Positions 1 through 7,942 of a stretch of DNA of 44,860 bases are shown here, piece after piece. Where the stretch lies: NCBI GenBank assembly GCA_029560465.1, contig JAKQKX010000054.1:1-44860 (forward strand). Reading direction: 5' to 3'. Below the pieces are notes generated by a model that did no database searches, was not told the DNA's origin, and saw nothing but the letters and a program-made list of their open reading frames with translations. The first letter of the stretch is position 1, and each line of letters opens with the position of its first letter. The position numbers were made by a program, and so were the translations under genes. The DNA is from Candidatus Omnitrophota bacterium (GTDB taxonomy: Bacteria > Omnitrophota > Gorgyraeia > Zapsychrales > JANLHA01).

Positions 1-778
1 TATATGTTAAAAAACTTTCTGCTTTACTCAGGACGCTTGCCCCCCCGTTCACATTAAGCGGATACGCTTCTGTGGCAACAATCCTCGACGGGTATTCGTA
101 ATCATCGACTTGCGTCCCGTCTCCCCAACTATCTAAGTCAAAATATGCAATTAAAGAAGAAGGCTGGATTGTTCTGCAAATTCCTTTTACTCGGGATTTT
201 CCCAATGTCTGCAAATCACTTACACTAAGTGTCCCCTGCCAAATACAAACATCATGGACAGTGCCCTTGAAGGCCGCCCAGGAAAAACCGATATCATCTG
301 ACTGTAGAGACCCTGACCCGATGGTGAAATTGTATGCCTGGGCCAACAAGAGATAATTGCCTGACGTTGTTACCCCGTCTTGCACCCCATTCAAATATAC
401 CGGAGACGCGCTATTTTGAGACCACATGCCCGTTAGTGCTATAGTTTGCCCGTCGGTTAAAAGCGTCGAACCGGTAGTACGTTCCCACACTCCACCTGAT
501 CGATACCAACACCAATAAGGATATCCACTCTCATTAAACCCTAGAGTAAATAGGCCACCGCTTCCATTCCCGACGATGATTTGTCCCCAAGTCCCAGTAG
601 TATAGTCTACATCCTCGGGGGTAACTACTACATGCACAGTTACCCCGGAAGTCGTAGAAGAAAGTAAGGAATTTCGCCACATAACATCATCACCCCCGGC
701 GAAGTATACCCCGGCATTACTTATCGAGGAGAATAATAATCCTAGCGACAATACGCTAATATTTATAAGGCGTCGCAT
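1..778 (-). CDS. Exported LamG-like (concanavalin A-like) protein, 3' end cut by window
   Basis: An open frame runs from an ATG at 778, preceded by AGGAGG at 785-790, to the left edge (259 codons, no stop). It begins with a Sec signal peptide (MRRLINISVLSLGLLFSS, then SNA). The body reads as a laminin-G-like beta sandwich: WYRSGGVWE, YLNGVQDG and FKGTVHDVCIWQGTLS match the usual LamG strand pattern, ending near SLIAYFDLDSWGDG. Such domains bind glycans in phage fibres and in secreted adhesins. It overlaps the preceding gene by 23 bases, so it is translationally coupled to the late operon. A signal peptide is unusual for a virion protein. If the window ends join, the frame continues 8 codons and stops at 44835-44837. 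Confidence 0.75.
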   Translation of the reverse strand, partial: MRRLINISVLSLGLLFSSISNAGVYFAGGDDVMWRNSLLSSTTSGVTVHVVVTPEDVDYTTGTWGQIIVGNGSGGLFTLGFNESGYPYWCWYRSGGVWERTTGSTLLTDGQTIALTGMWSQNSASPVYLNGVQDGVTTSGNYLLLAQAYNFTIGSGSLQSDDIGFSWAAFKGTVHDVCIWQGTLSVSDLQTLGKSRVKGICRTIQPSSLIAYFDLDSWGDGTQVDDYEYPSRIVATEAYPLNVNGGASVLSKAESFLTY

Positions 779-1085
779 TTTTAACCTCCTCAAGAGTTAT
801 TATCTTCTTGTCTATTAGCGCGGTTAATAATTTTTCAAAAGAGGGGATTTTAGTAAATGCTTCTTGAGCCGCCAAGATATCGGAACCCACTTTTGCTTTT
901 TCTTCCGCCGTCATTTCTCGTATCTCCCCGGCGACAACTTTAGTGTATATCGTCAAATCCCGTAATTGGGCTTCGGTGACTTCCAACATCCCGTTGGGCG
1001 ACACAGCCGCCCCGCTTTCCGGCAAGCTATAATGTTTTCTGATCAGGGCTCCCGTGGTCAGATTATATTCAATATAGTTAGGCAT
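756..1085 (-). CDS. Small late-operon protein of unknown function (109 aa)
   Basis: A hydrophilic 109-aa protein with AGGAGACAAAT directly before its ATG. It starts MPNYIEYNLTTGALIRKHY, followed by a predicted helical half (AEEKAKVGSDILAAQEAF; LLTALIDKKIITLEEV). No signal peptide, membrane segment or recognisable catalytic motif is seen. It sits between two exported, repeat- or LamG-type proteins and overlaps the LamG gene start, so it is likely co-translated with it. A role in appendage assembly (chaperone or small structural part) is a guess from position only. Confidence 0.6.
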   Translation of the reverse strand: MPNYIEYNLTTGALIRKHYSLPESGAAVSPNGMLEVTEAQLRDLTIYTKVVAGEIREMTAEEKAKVGSDILAAQEAFTKIPSFEKLLTALIDKKIITLEEVKNATPYKY

Positions 1086-1094
1086 ATTTGTCTC

Positions 1095-2810
1095 CTATTC
1101 ATAGATTAATCCTTCCCTCAGTTCCAGGTCGCCGGTTGCATCGTCAGTCCCGCCTCCTGATGCGTCGGCATCACGACAAACCTTTGCTACTATAATATCA
1201 AATTCTGCGCAGGCGTCTCCGTTTAGAGAATCATCCTTAGCTAAACTTAAATACCCAGCCGTGTTGTTGACCTTATCCGTTATATAGTCTACCGTACCAA
1301 AAGAATCTGTATCTACGTCCGCGCTGTCCCCCGGACTAACACACATCAAAGAAACAGCGAACGAAACATACTTAGTTCCTGTGTTAGCTTCGTTCATTGA
1401 GTACAAGGCCCTGAATTTTAACACTCCCCCGTTGTAAGGATACAGCATCGTGTGCCATTGAGCACACTCATCCGTCGCTGAATCGAACCGGCCAGCCCAT
1501 CTTCCAGTCGTATTTGAATCTATAACCATAGGATTGGTGCTCGGGAGTTTACCTTTCTCGGGATGCAAGTACCAAGTAAAGTTCGTAGCGCTTGCGCTAT
1601 CAAGAGTGCAGCTCCCGGAAGCGCAAGTGAATGCCCCAAAGTCTGCGTTCGCCATTTCCGCGGGATGAGTGATATCGTAATCAGTCCAGTTAATCCCGTC
1701 GAGTTTTTGCTCTGTTACTGTCGTCCAGTTTATCCCGTCGCCATTAGCGTAGTACGGCCAGTTTATGCCAATCAAATCGAGCTCTGTTATATCCGCCCAA
1801 TTAACTTCTTCGCCGCCGCCCCCGGCATAATAAGCCCAATTTATTCCATCAAGTTTGGCCTCTGTAAGTGTCGTCCAATTAATACCTCCCCCTTGAGCAT
1901 AATATTCCCAGTTTATCCCGGTCAAGTCTAGCTCAGTTATCACAGCCCAATTAATATCCTCTCCTCCGTCGAGATATGCCTCCCAATTTATCCCTGACAA
2001 AATAACCTCATTCACGGCGGGCCAGTTTATGTAATCATTAAGATATCGCAAATCAGTCCAATTAATATTTGCGTCGCCAATCTGGTCAATAGTCGTCCAG
2101 TTGATATTTAAGCCGCTGATTTGGTTAATTGTCGTCCAGTTAATATCTGCCCCTTTTATCAGCCCGGCGGTGATCTCTTGGCCGTCGAGACTTAAATAAT
2201 CTTGTCCGGCGAGAGTTACCTCGTCGTGGAGAACGCCGCTTCCGGTTAATTCATAATCAACCTCGTTATATGTGAACATTGCCACGCCATCGTCCCGGAC
2301 CCAATAACGTCCATAGCCAGGGACGTCCTCAGGCGCAGCCGCTAATTCTTTTAATCCGATTGACCCGCCATCTGTCCCATCCCCGGCTATAATCGTCCCG
2401 TCATTGTCAATTTCAAAGATCGTCGTCTCGTCTGATTTTTGGATTTTAATAATCGCATTTGTTTGAGTGCTATTCCCGCGGATAAGCATTTGTACTTGGT
2501 CTGCAACTCCTTTTATGGAGAATTTAGCAGAATCAAGCGGGGCTGTGCCGCCGATAACAACGTCGTATCCATCAAAAGACGGATATATTGTGTTCTCGTC
2601 GAGTTCATTCATTGTCCAATAAGTTTCTGCGTTGCCGGGAGGAGTGCTGCAAAAGATTGTCTCGCCGATGCCATAAATATATTCGCCATCTCCACACACA
2701 CCGGAAGGATATCCAAGCGCGCTTGGCTTCCGATATATGAGCACGCTTTGTGCCATTGTTACAGACGGGATTAATAATATGGCCATCAATGTCAAAACAA
2801 TTTTTCTCAT
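1095..2810 (-). CDS. Exported fibre-like protein with tandem INW repeats
   Basis: 571 aa. I start it at the ATG at 2810, because AGGAG lies 10 bases upstream; an in-frame ATG at 2828 would put that ribosome site inside the gene. It starts with a Sec signal peptide (MRKIVLTLMAILLIPSVTMAQ). The middle has about 13 short repeats built on I/V-N-W, spaced 11-14 residues and alternating between forms like NWxxITELDLxG and NWxxYxxGGG. This suggests a beta-solenoid or trimeric fibre shaft. The C-terminal about 180 residues look like a beta-rich tip domain (KYVSFAVSLMCVSPGDSADV, CRDADASGGGTDDATGDLEL) of a kind seen in environmental phage appendage proteins. Virion fibre and exported surface protein are both possible; the signal peptide favours export. 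Confidence 0.75.
   Translation of the reverse strand: MRKIVLTLMAILLIPSVTMAQSVLIYRKPSALGYPSGVCGDGEYIYGIGETIFCSTPPGNAETYWTMNELDENTIYPSFDGYDVVIGGTAPLDSAKFSIKGVADQVQMLIRGNSTQTNAIIKIQKSDETTIFEIDNDGTIIAGDGTDGGSIGLKELAAAPEDVPGYGRYWVRDDGVAMFTYNEVDYELTGSGVLHDEVTLAGQDYLSLDGQEITAGLIKGADINWTTINQISGLNINWTTIDQIGDANINWTDLRYLNDYINWPAVNEVILSGINWEAYLDGGEDINWAVITELDLTGINWEYYAQGGGINWTTLTEAKLDGINWAYYAGGGGEEVNWADITELDLIGINWPYYANGDGINWTTVTEQKLDGINWTDYDITHPAEMANADFGAFTCASGSCTLDSASATNFTWYLHPEKGKLPSTNPMVIDSNTTGRWAGRFDSATDECAQWHTMLYPYNGGVLKFRALYSMNEANTGTKYVSFAVSLMCVSPGDSADVDTDSFGTVDYITDKVNNTAGYLSLAKDDSLNGDACAEFDIIVAKVCRDADASGGGTDDATGDLELREGLIYE
1680..2150 (-). repeat. Degenerate tandem repeat coding for the INW shaft
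   Basis: On the plus strand the word CCAATTAAT or CCAGTTTAT (antisense of ATTAACTGG-like codons for I-N-W) recurs every roughly 33-42 bases, with paired longer units such as TCTGTTA(T/C)...GTCCA(G/A)TT. The repeats are diverged at the DNA level but strictly keep the codons for N-W, so selection acts on the protein. Confidence 0.7.
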
Positions 2811-2831
2811 TCTTGTTAGTCTCCTCATGGG

Positions 2832-3149
2832 CTATGAAATACCCGATTTGGCAAGCAGCTTCTTAACATCATTGGATAAGATGTTTAACTTTAACTGGAT
2901 GTCTGCAAATTGTTTCTCATTGTTTTCGTGGAGTATCTTGCATATCTTGACCTCGACGAACTTTTCATCTGCCGCTTTTTTAACCTCGTCGAGCCGCTCA
3001 AATATTCTTGTGTGTTTAGCATCTTCTAATTCACTGACTTTCTGGACCTGGTCATTGATCTGCTTATTTGTCCGGTATGCCGTCGTCGCCACGAAACCTA
3101 TTATGGCGAGGATTAACGTCGCAATCCCGATGAACTCTCCTAATCCCAT
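2832..3149 (-). CDS. Membrane-anchored coiled-coil protein (105 aa)
   Basis: It starts at ATG 3149 after AGGGGGCGTAA. One N-terminal transmembrane helix (residues about 4-25, GEFIGIATLILAIIGFVATT) is followed by about 75 charged residues with heptad character (KVSELEDAKHTRIFERLDEV; KQFADIQLKLNILSNDVKKL). This layout recalls hemolysin XhlA-type or holin-accessory proteins but also generic phage membrane proteins. It lies between a glycosyltransferase and the INW fibre-like gene, away from the lysis cassette, so a lysis role is uncertain. Confidence 0.65.
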   Translation of the reverse strand: MGLGEFIGIATLILAIIGFVATTAYRTNKQINDQVQKVSELEDAKHTRIFERLDEVKKAADEKFVEVKICKILHENNEKQFADIQLKLNILSNDVKKLLAKSGIS

Positions 3150-3857
3150 TTACGCCCCCTTTAATATGAGCTCAAAAGATTTTCCCCACAATATATTTTT
3201 TGCACGCCTGGCCTCGTGGACACTCACGTCGGACCGCGCGTGCTCAGCTCTATGGAAAAGATGCGTTTCGTCCGGGGCCGAATTATCAAAAGCCGGGTGG
3301 TAATGTTCAAGCTGTGCATCTTCGCAGAAACAGAACCGGCCAAGACACCGTGCAAATTCTTCAAGCTCCATGTCGCAGAAAAAAGCCCCGTAATCAGGGC
3401 AGAAAACTTTTCTGTCAGGGAACCGGTCAGCAAAGGCAGAACCTAAAAGCCCATAAGCCGCCTTTGCCGGTTGTCCGTCGGTGGCGTTTCTGATCTTAAA
3501 CCCGACAACGCCATCAAAATTAAACTCCTCAATTTTTGGGGCAGAGTTGTTGATTATGTTTTCGTCGAGATAAGTGTCGTCGGAGAGGTATAATAATGCG
3601 TCCGCGCTCATCCCACGAAGATAATCATTCCAGAAAGTTGAAGCCCGGAATCTTCCGGCGTAAAGATGCGTCTGGACAAAAGCACACCGGCCATAAGATG
3701 CGTCAAACTCATCTTTTTCTTGCAGGGATGAAAAGAAAATTTTGACAATAACAGAATAAGATGAGCTTGCTAAAATTACGTCGTGAGCTGACCTTAAGCA
3801 TTTAGCAAGCTTATCTTTTCTATTCCTCGTCGGGATTACAATGTCAATCTTTGTCAT
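3150..3857 (-). CDS. GT2-like glycosyltransferase
   Basis: 235 aa. The N-terminus MTKIDIVIPTRNRKDKLAKC is the typical GT-A nucleotide-sugar binding strand and loop of family 2 transferases. A DDT acidic motif in ALLYLSDDTYLD (near residue 97) fits the metal-binding DxD position. The C-terminal part has His-rich stretches (EHYHPAF; HLFHRAEH). It begins in a TAATG overlap with the stop of the upstream fused transferase, so the two are translationally coupled and probably act on the same glycan. Acceptor and sugar are unknown: host surface polysaccharide, virion protein or exported appendage are all possible. Confidence 0.75.
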   Translation of the reverse strand: MTKIDIVIPTRNRKDKLAKCLRSAHDVILASSSYSVIVKIFFSSLQEKDEFDASYGRCAFVQTHLYAGRFRASTFWNDYLRGMSADALLYLSDDTYLDENIINNSAPKIEEFNFDGVVGFKIRNATDGQPAKAAYGLLGSAFADRFPDRKVFCPDYGAFFCDMELEEFARCLGRFCFCEDAQLEHYHPAFDNSAPDETHLFHRAEHARSDVSVHEARRAKNILWGKSFELILKGA

Positions 3858-5248
3858 TAAGTCCTTAGCGTACGAGACGCTTGATGCTGTTCAATCACCG
3901 GCTCAACGTCCGGATTTTGAAGCCCAATAATATAACAATACTCCGGCCCGAGATCTTCAAATGTGATCTTCCCTTCCTTGCGATATTTATCCAGGACCTC
4001 TTGGAAAAACGGCTGCTCCCCAAAGGTCCGGCGCTCTCCGCCTTTTAACAGCTTCTCGACGTCTGCGAGGAAAGCGCGGGTGATGTCGTTATTTTTAAAA
4101 AACATCACCGAAGAAATAAACTCTGTCCCGTTGCGATAATGACCCGCCATATCTGCCGAGCAAGTTAAGAGCTTATCCGGCGAGGACACAACAACAGCGT
4201 CGGCGTCAATCCAGACAACATTCCTGCCTGGATATCTATCGAGCATTTTTAAGATAAACTGCGGCTTAAACTTTGTGTTTGCGTCCCAATCCCCGCGGCT
4301 CTTAACCGGCGAGACGTCATAGTCCAAAGAAAGCCGATCTAATGTTAAGCGCAAGTTGTCAGCATATTTTTTATATCCATTCTCCGGCGTGAAATAATTG
4401 ATAAAAATCGGCTCGTCCTCTTTCTTTGTTCTTTCGACCTTCTTTAACTTCGCCGGTTTCTTCGCGGGTTTTTCTTCGACGGGGTTGAGCTCGGCGGGAA
4501 TATCCCCGAACTCAAAAACTTTTAATGCGCTGTTTTTATTGCAGTTGATAATTCTCGCCCCGAACTTCCTGAACTCGTCGGAGTTTTCCTCGTAACATTG
4601 CAAGTGATAATCATGGACATTCTCAGCCGGCTCGCTCGGATATCCATTATGCCATCGAGGCCCAGAGAAGTCATACCCCAAAAGGTATATTTCAGACGCC
4701 CCAAGAAGCAACGCCAGGTTAAGAGCACCAAACCCGGAGTTTGTCCCGCACCCAAGCCCTTCCTCGAGATTCTGTGAAAGTCCTGGGCGGCCAATACTCT
4801 GTGCAATAAAAATGTCCTCAGGGAGCGGGGCCGCGTTTAAATCGCCCCAGATCTTAATCGCTTTTGATGCGTTAAAAAGGTCTCTGTCGTCGGGGCCAGT
4901 CTCGCCCGACTCAATCCACCCCCACAACCTCGGATCCATCCCATAAATGATTTCTGGGTCTAATAACCTAAACGCCAGGTTAATCCCGATTGTATGCTCC
5001 CCCTCTAAAAGCTTCGGGTTAATCTTCCGTACGCTTGACCCGCCCCCGACGATAAAACAACGCTCACCGGCCCACATTCCTTGACGCAAGACCTCGGTTA
5101 TTTTCCGGCGGTTCTGAATCATCTGCTCTTTCAATTTCCGCGTCCCAGGATCATGTATTTGACTCATGGTGATAACTTTGTTCTTCTTCGGCGGCTCTGG
5201 TTGCCTGTTTGTGAGTCCCGGTAATTTTGACATTGAAATAAAGCCCAT
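3857..5248 (-). CDS. Two-domain DUF115-like plus glycosyltransferase protein
   Basis: I place the start at ATG 5248 (GGAGG six bases upstream), giving 463 aa; a longer frame to 5368 would overlap the capsid gene. N-terminal domain (about 64-250): CFIVGGGSSVRK, HTIGINLAFRLLDPEIIYGM and GFGALNLALLLGASEIYLLG match the DUF115/MAF-like Rossmann fold found in motility accessory factors and many phages. A Lys/Pro/Glu-rich linker (about 256-278) leads to a C-terminal glycosyltransferase domain (about 280-463) with NVVWIDADAVVVSSPDKL, where DAD is the probable DxD motif. It sits directly downstream of the major capsid gene, so it would be made late. It probably transfers sugar to a surface or structural component (inference). 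Confidence 0.75.
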   Translation of the reverse strand: MGFISMSKLPGLTNRQPEPPKKNKVITMSQIHDPGTRKLKEQMIQNRRKITEVLRQGMWAGERCFIVGGGSSVRKINPKLLEGEHTIGINLAFRLLDPEIIYGMDPRLWGWIESGETGPDDRDLFNASKAIKIWGDLNAAPLPEDIFIAQSIGRPGLSQNLEEGLGCGTNSGFGALNLALLLGASEIYLLGYDFSGPRWHNGYPSEPAENVHDYHLQCYEENSDEFRKFGARIINCNKNSALKVFEFGDIPAELNPVEEKPAKKPAKLKKVERTKKEDEPIFINYFTPENGYKKYADNLRLTLDRLSLDYDVSPVKSRGDWDANTKFKPQFILKMLDRYPGRNVVWIDADAVVVSSPDKLLTCSADMAGHYRNGTEFISSVMFFKNNDITRAFLADVEKLLKGGERRTFGEQPFFQEVLDKYRKEGKITFEDLGPEYCYIIGLQNPDVEPVIEQHQASRTLRT

Positions 5249-5272
5249 CATTTCCCTCCGGGTTAGACTCGC

Positions 5273-5294
5273 CGGGGAGAGTTGCCCCTCCCCG
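5273..5294. terminator. Hairpin between capsid and glycosyltransferase genes
   Basis: CGGGGAG (5273-5279) and CTCCCCG (5288-5294) form a 7-bp stem with an 8-nt loop. On the plus strand it is followed by ACGGAATTTTC and a run of T. On the minus strand, the coding direction here, there is no T run. It may act as an mRNA stability or attenuation element downstream of the capsid gene, or as a terminator for antisense transcription. Confidence 0.4.
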
Positions 5295-5327
5295 ACGGAA
5301 TTTTCTTTTTTTTGTGTTATGCTCGTG

Positions 5328-6293
5328 TTATGCGATTGAACATTTCTCAACCTGGTCCGTGTCGCCAATAGCCGCGCCGTATCTCATCCATCCGGCGACG
5401 GTATCAGCATAAAGCAACGGGTCAAAAAGGTTGTAAAGCGTTAAATCCATTCTGTTCCCGCCCTTGATCTTTTTCTTCGGCAGACAAACATAATAATAGC
5501 TGTTTGACGAGAGCATCAGAGAAAAGATCGGCCGGACAGTAAAAACAATGCTTCGGCTCGACCCGGCGAACGCCTGGTTGAGTTGAGTCATTGCTTTATT
5601 AACTCTCGACATCAATGCCAGCGGAGCAAGCAGTATCAATTCTGTGTTCGCATTGACGCCATATCCCTTGTCCTTAACGGCGGTCAAAATCGCGAGCGCT
5701 GCGGCGTTGATCGTCTTGATGTCGCGATTGACTTCTGTGTCCGTCGAGGTCCCTTGCCAAGTTGTCGTATTCGTCACGGCCTCAATCAAGGCATAATGCG
5801 CCGCGGCACGTTGAGAATACGCCTTATTTCTAAACTCAATCGCGGTGTCCTCGATTTGCCAATATTGGCGGTCGTCAAACCAGGTCCGGTCCCAATTTAA
5901 CCCGCCGCCGTATCTGTCAAACTCGACAGAAACAACGCTCCCGCTTGCTTTGTAAACCTTGATCTTATCCCCGACGGGAATTTTCGAGAACGTCAACCCT
6001 GACGTCACGTCGAGAATTTTAAACCCGGGTTCGGTCCCGCCCGTAAAATCCCGAATGTCAAAAATCTGCTCATATCCGGTGTCCCAATCCGGCGTCGCAT
6101 GATACTTCTCAAGGACAGCAATAATGTTGTCCGGGAAGTCACCTTTCGTCGTGAATTGCTGCATGGCGAGCTTGAACTCTTTGTTGCGTTCTGGGACACG
6201 CATAAAATGCTGAAAGGCCCCACTCAGCTTTTTGATATGATCGGGGTTTTGGAAATTAACCTTCGACCAATCTCTGATAATTTTACCCTTCAT
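5328..6293 (-). CDS. Major capsid protein
   Basis: 321 aa, start ATG 6293 after GAGGTGGAATAG. Position (after terminase, portal, protease and decoration genes) and content identify the HK97-fold shell protein. It has an N-terminal helical segment (ERNKEFKLAMQQF), a central region rich in E-loop and P-domain-like strands (GDKIKVYKASGSVVSVEFDR), a long central helix (EDTAIEFRNKAYSQRAAAHY) and the C-terminal A-domain ending MRYGAAIGDTDQVEKC. That ending resembles the usual capsid C-terminus in Mu/HK97-like phages. Function is assigned from family pattern and synteny; there is no signal or cleavage motif visible. Confidence 0.85.
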   Translation of the reverse strand: MKGKIIRDWSKVNFQNPDHIKKLSGAFQHFMRVPERNKEFKLAMQQFTTKGDFPDNIIAVLEKYHATPDWDTGYEQIFDIRDFTGGTEPGFKILDVTSGLTFSKIPVGDKIKVYKASGSVVSVEFDRYGGGLNWDRTWFDDRQYWQIEDTAIEFRNKAYSQRAAAHYALIEAVTNTTTWQGTSTDTEVNRDIKTINAAALAILTAVKDKGYGVNANTELILLAPLALMSRVNKAMTQLNQAFAGSSRSIVFTVRPIFSLMLSSNSYYYVCLPKKKIKGGNRMDLTLYNLFDPLLYADTVAGWMRYGAAIGDTDQVEKCSIA

Positions 6294-6336
6294 CTATTCC
6301 ACCTCCGTAGGATTTTCTCGTTTATAAAAAATTAAG

Positions 6337-6684
6337 TTACGCCGCGATGTGGCCCGATAAGCTGATCTCAAGCGTCGTGTCGGCAGATTCCCCGACCACA
6401 TTCGCACGCCCGCAAAGTGTGTTTCCTGACGCCACGCTTGTGACAGCTTTCGCGGATTCGTTGTAATAGACCTTATCTCCGGCGGCAAACGTGACCCCGG
6501 CAGATTTCGGGACAACAATCTTCTCGCACTCATAAATAAGTGCGGTTTCCTCGTCGAGCTCAACAGTGTTGACGATAATGCCGACTGTGTCCTCGATTTT
6601 CTCCATCGCCCCGGCGGTATACCCCGCAGAGGGAGCCGTCACCTTAAACGACTTAAAGTTAGGGTTACGAATTTCCAATCCCAT
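6337..6684 (-). CDS. DUF2190-like capsid decoration (cement) protein
   Basis: 115 aa, with GGAGG before ATG 6684. The pattern GDKVYYNESAKAVT, then GNTLCGRANVVGESADTTLEISLSG, matches the small beta-barrel DUF2190/head fibre family that trimerises on the capsid surface of many siphophages. It lies between protease/scaffold and major capsid genes, the usual place. A sequence search would settle the family. Confidence 0.75.
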   Translation of the reverse strand: MGLEIRNPNFKSFKVTAPSAGYTAGAMEKIEDTVGIIVNTVELDEETALIYECEKIVVPKSAGVTFAAGDKVYYNESAKAVTSVASGNTLCGRANVVGESADTTLEISLSGHIAA

Positions 6685-6757
6685 TTTATAGACCTCCCGT
6701 TATTTTTTAGAAATTTAGTTAATCCTCCCGGTTCTCGCCGGGGCGTAAACTCCGAAA

Positions 6758-7942
6758 TTAATCGGGGATAAAATCGTTCTTCTTCGGGTCCTCTAAGACG
6801 TTCTCGATATTTTCTTCTTCGTCTTTTTTCTTATCTGTCGGCGGGGTCCCAGGGGTTTCATTCTCCTTATTTTTATCGTCGGCAGGTTTACCGTCTACGG
6901 TAACTTTGGCCTCAAACCCGTAAAGCTTCCCCATCTCGACGTACTCTTTCGCCTGGGTATCAACAAACTTCTCGAGCTCGGCTTTAAACTCGGCGTCTTT
7001 CTTGTCCGACTTAAAAAGCGGGATGTTCTTGTTGACATACTGCACAAATTTCTGGTCGAGCTTTTTCTCGCCCGCGATTGAAGTAAAAACATCCCTGACG
7101 ACCCCGGCGTTCGCCTTAATCGCAAGCTGTTTGTTCTCGTCCTGGATTTTTGAAAACTCACCCTGGAGCTTTGAGTTTTCTTCCCGCGCCTCACCGAGCC
7201 GTTTCTCAAGCCGCTTTACATGCTCATATTCTGTCTGCTTAGCTTTCCTCGCCGGGTCAGAACTTATGATTTCTTCCTCTGAAAAAATATCCGACGGGCT
7301 TAACCGCATTTTTAAAATCGCCTCTTTGATCTGCTCTTTTGTAAATTCTTCCATCTGGTGCATCCTCCCATTTTTATGGGTGAACATCTGCAATGCCGCC
7401 TGCAGAGTAGCCCCCGGCATAGCAGGAGTATCAATCTTATGATTGCTCAACGCCAGGCCGGTAATGTTTGATAAACTCACAACGCCCATTGACCCGTCGC
7501 TATTTTCCTCGGCCTCAAAATTCCCCTCGAGGGACGCGATATCAAGGTCAACGGACCTGTATTCTGGTTTTATATAAACAGCGGCTAACGTATGCAAAAC
7601 CCCGCTGATCTTTTGGATGGTTTTCCCGACGACCTCGCCGACAGAGTCCCGGTTTACATGGCTGTTTGTCTGCGGTTGATGCCGGTTAAATGCCGGTAGG
7701 CCAAGCCGGAGCCGGTTGAACATCTGGACAATGATATCCCGAGCATAATTTAAGATTTTCATCCCGACGCCCAGGACCGTCGCATTTGCTGACCCTTCAT
7801 GCCCGACGGAGAAAACACGGAACTCCGGGTGCGGGTCTGTGTCTCTTATTCGCTGCAAAGTCTCCGACGGAATCATATCTAAAATTTCAGATTGCGCCAT
7901 TTGCTGTAATTCACATTTTATATAAACACGCTCTCTTTTCAT
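6758..7942 (-). CDS. Prohead protease fused to a scaffold-like C-terminus
   Basis: 394 aa; start ATG 7942 after GGAGG. The N-terminal half (about 40-190) contains RHQPQTNSHVNRDSVGEVVG and a strand-rich core (GVLHTLAAVYIKPEYRSVDL), consistent with a phage capsid maturation protease (Mu I-like or U35/U9-type; the catalytic residues are not certain to me). The C-terminal half is a long charged coiled coil (about 225-275: KRLEKRLGEAREENSKLQGE) ending in a highly charged tail (DDKNKENETPGTPPTDKKKD), as in internal scaffolds. A protease with a covalently attached scaffold is common (lambda C/Nu3, Mu I/Z). The stop overlaps nothing; the start overlaps the portal gene by 4 bases (ATGA). Confidence 0.7.
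   Translation of the reverse strand: MKRERVYIKCELQQMAQSEILDMIPSETLQRIRDTDPHPEFRVFSVGHEGSANATVLGVGMKILNYARDIIVQMFNRLRLGLPAFNRHQPQTNSHVNRDSVGEVVGKTIQKISGVLHTLAAVYIKPEYRSVDLDIASLEGNFEAEENSDGSMGVVSLSNITGLALSNHKIDTPAMPGATLQAALQMFTHKNGRMHQMEEFTKEQIKEAILKMRLSPSDIFSEEEIISSDPARKAKQTEYEHVKRLEKRLGEAREENSKLQGEFSKIQDENKQLAIKANAGVVRDVFTSIAGEKKLDQKFVQYVNKNIPLFKSDKKDAEFKAELEKFVDTQAKEYVEMGKLYGFEAKVTVDGKPADDKNKENETPGTPPTDKKKDEEENIENVLEDPKKNDFIPD

Noticed and set aside
1563-1931. Plus-strand frame opposite the INW repeats
   Set aside because: Shadow of the repeat gene; no ribosome site and no plausible domain.
1680-2150. Diversity-generating retroelement target
   Set aside because: No reverse transcriptase or template repeat was seen, and differences between copies are not limited to A positions.
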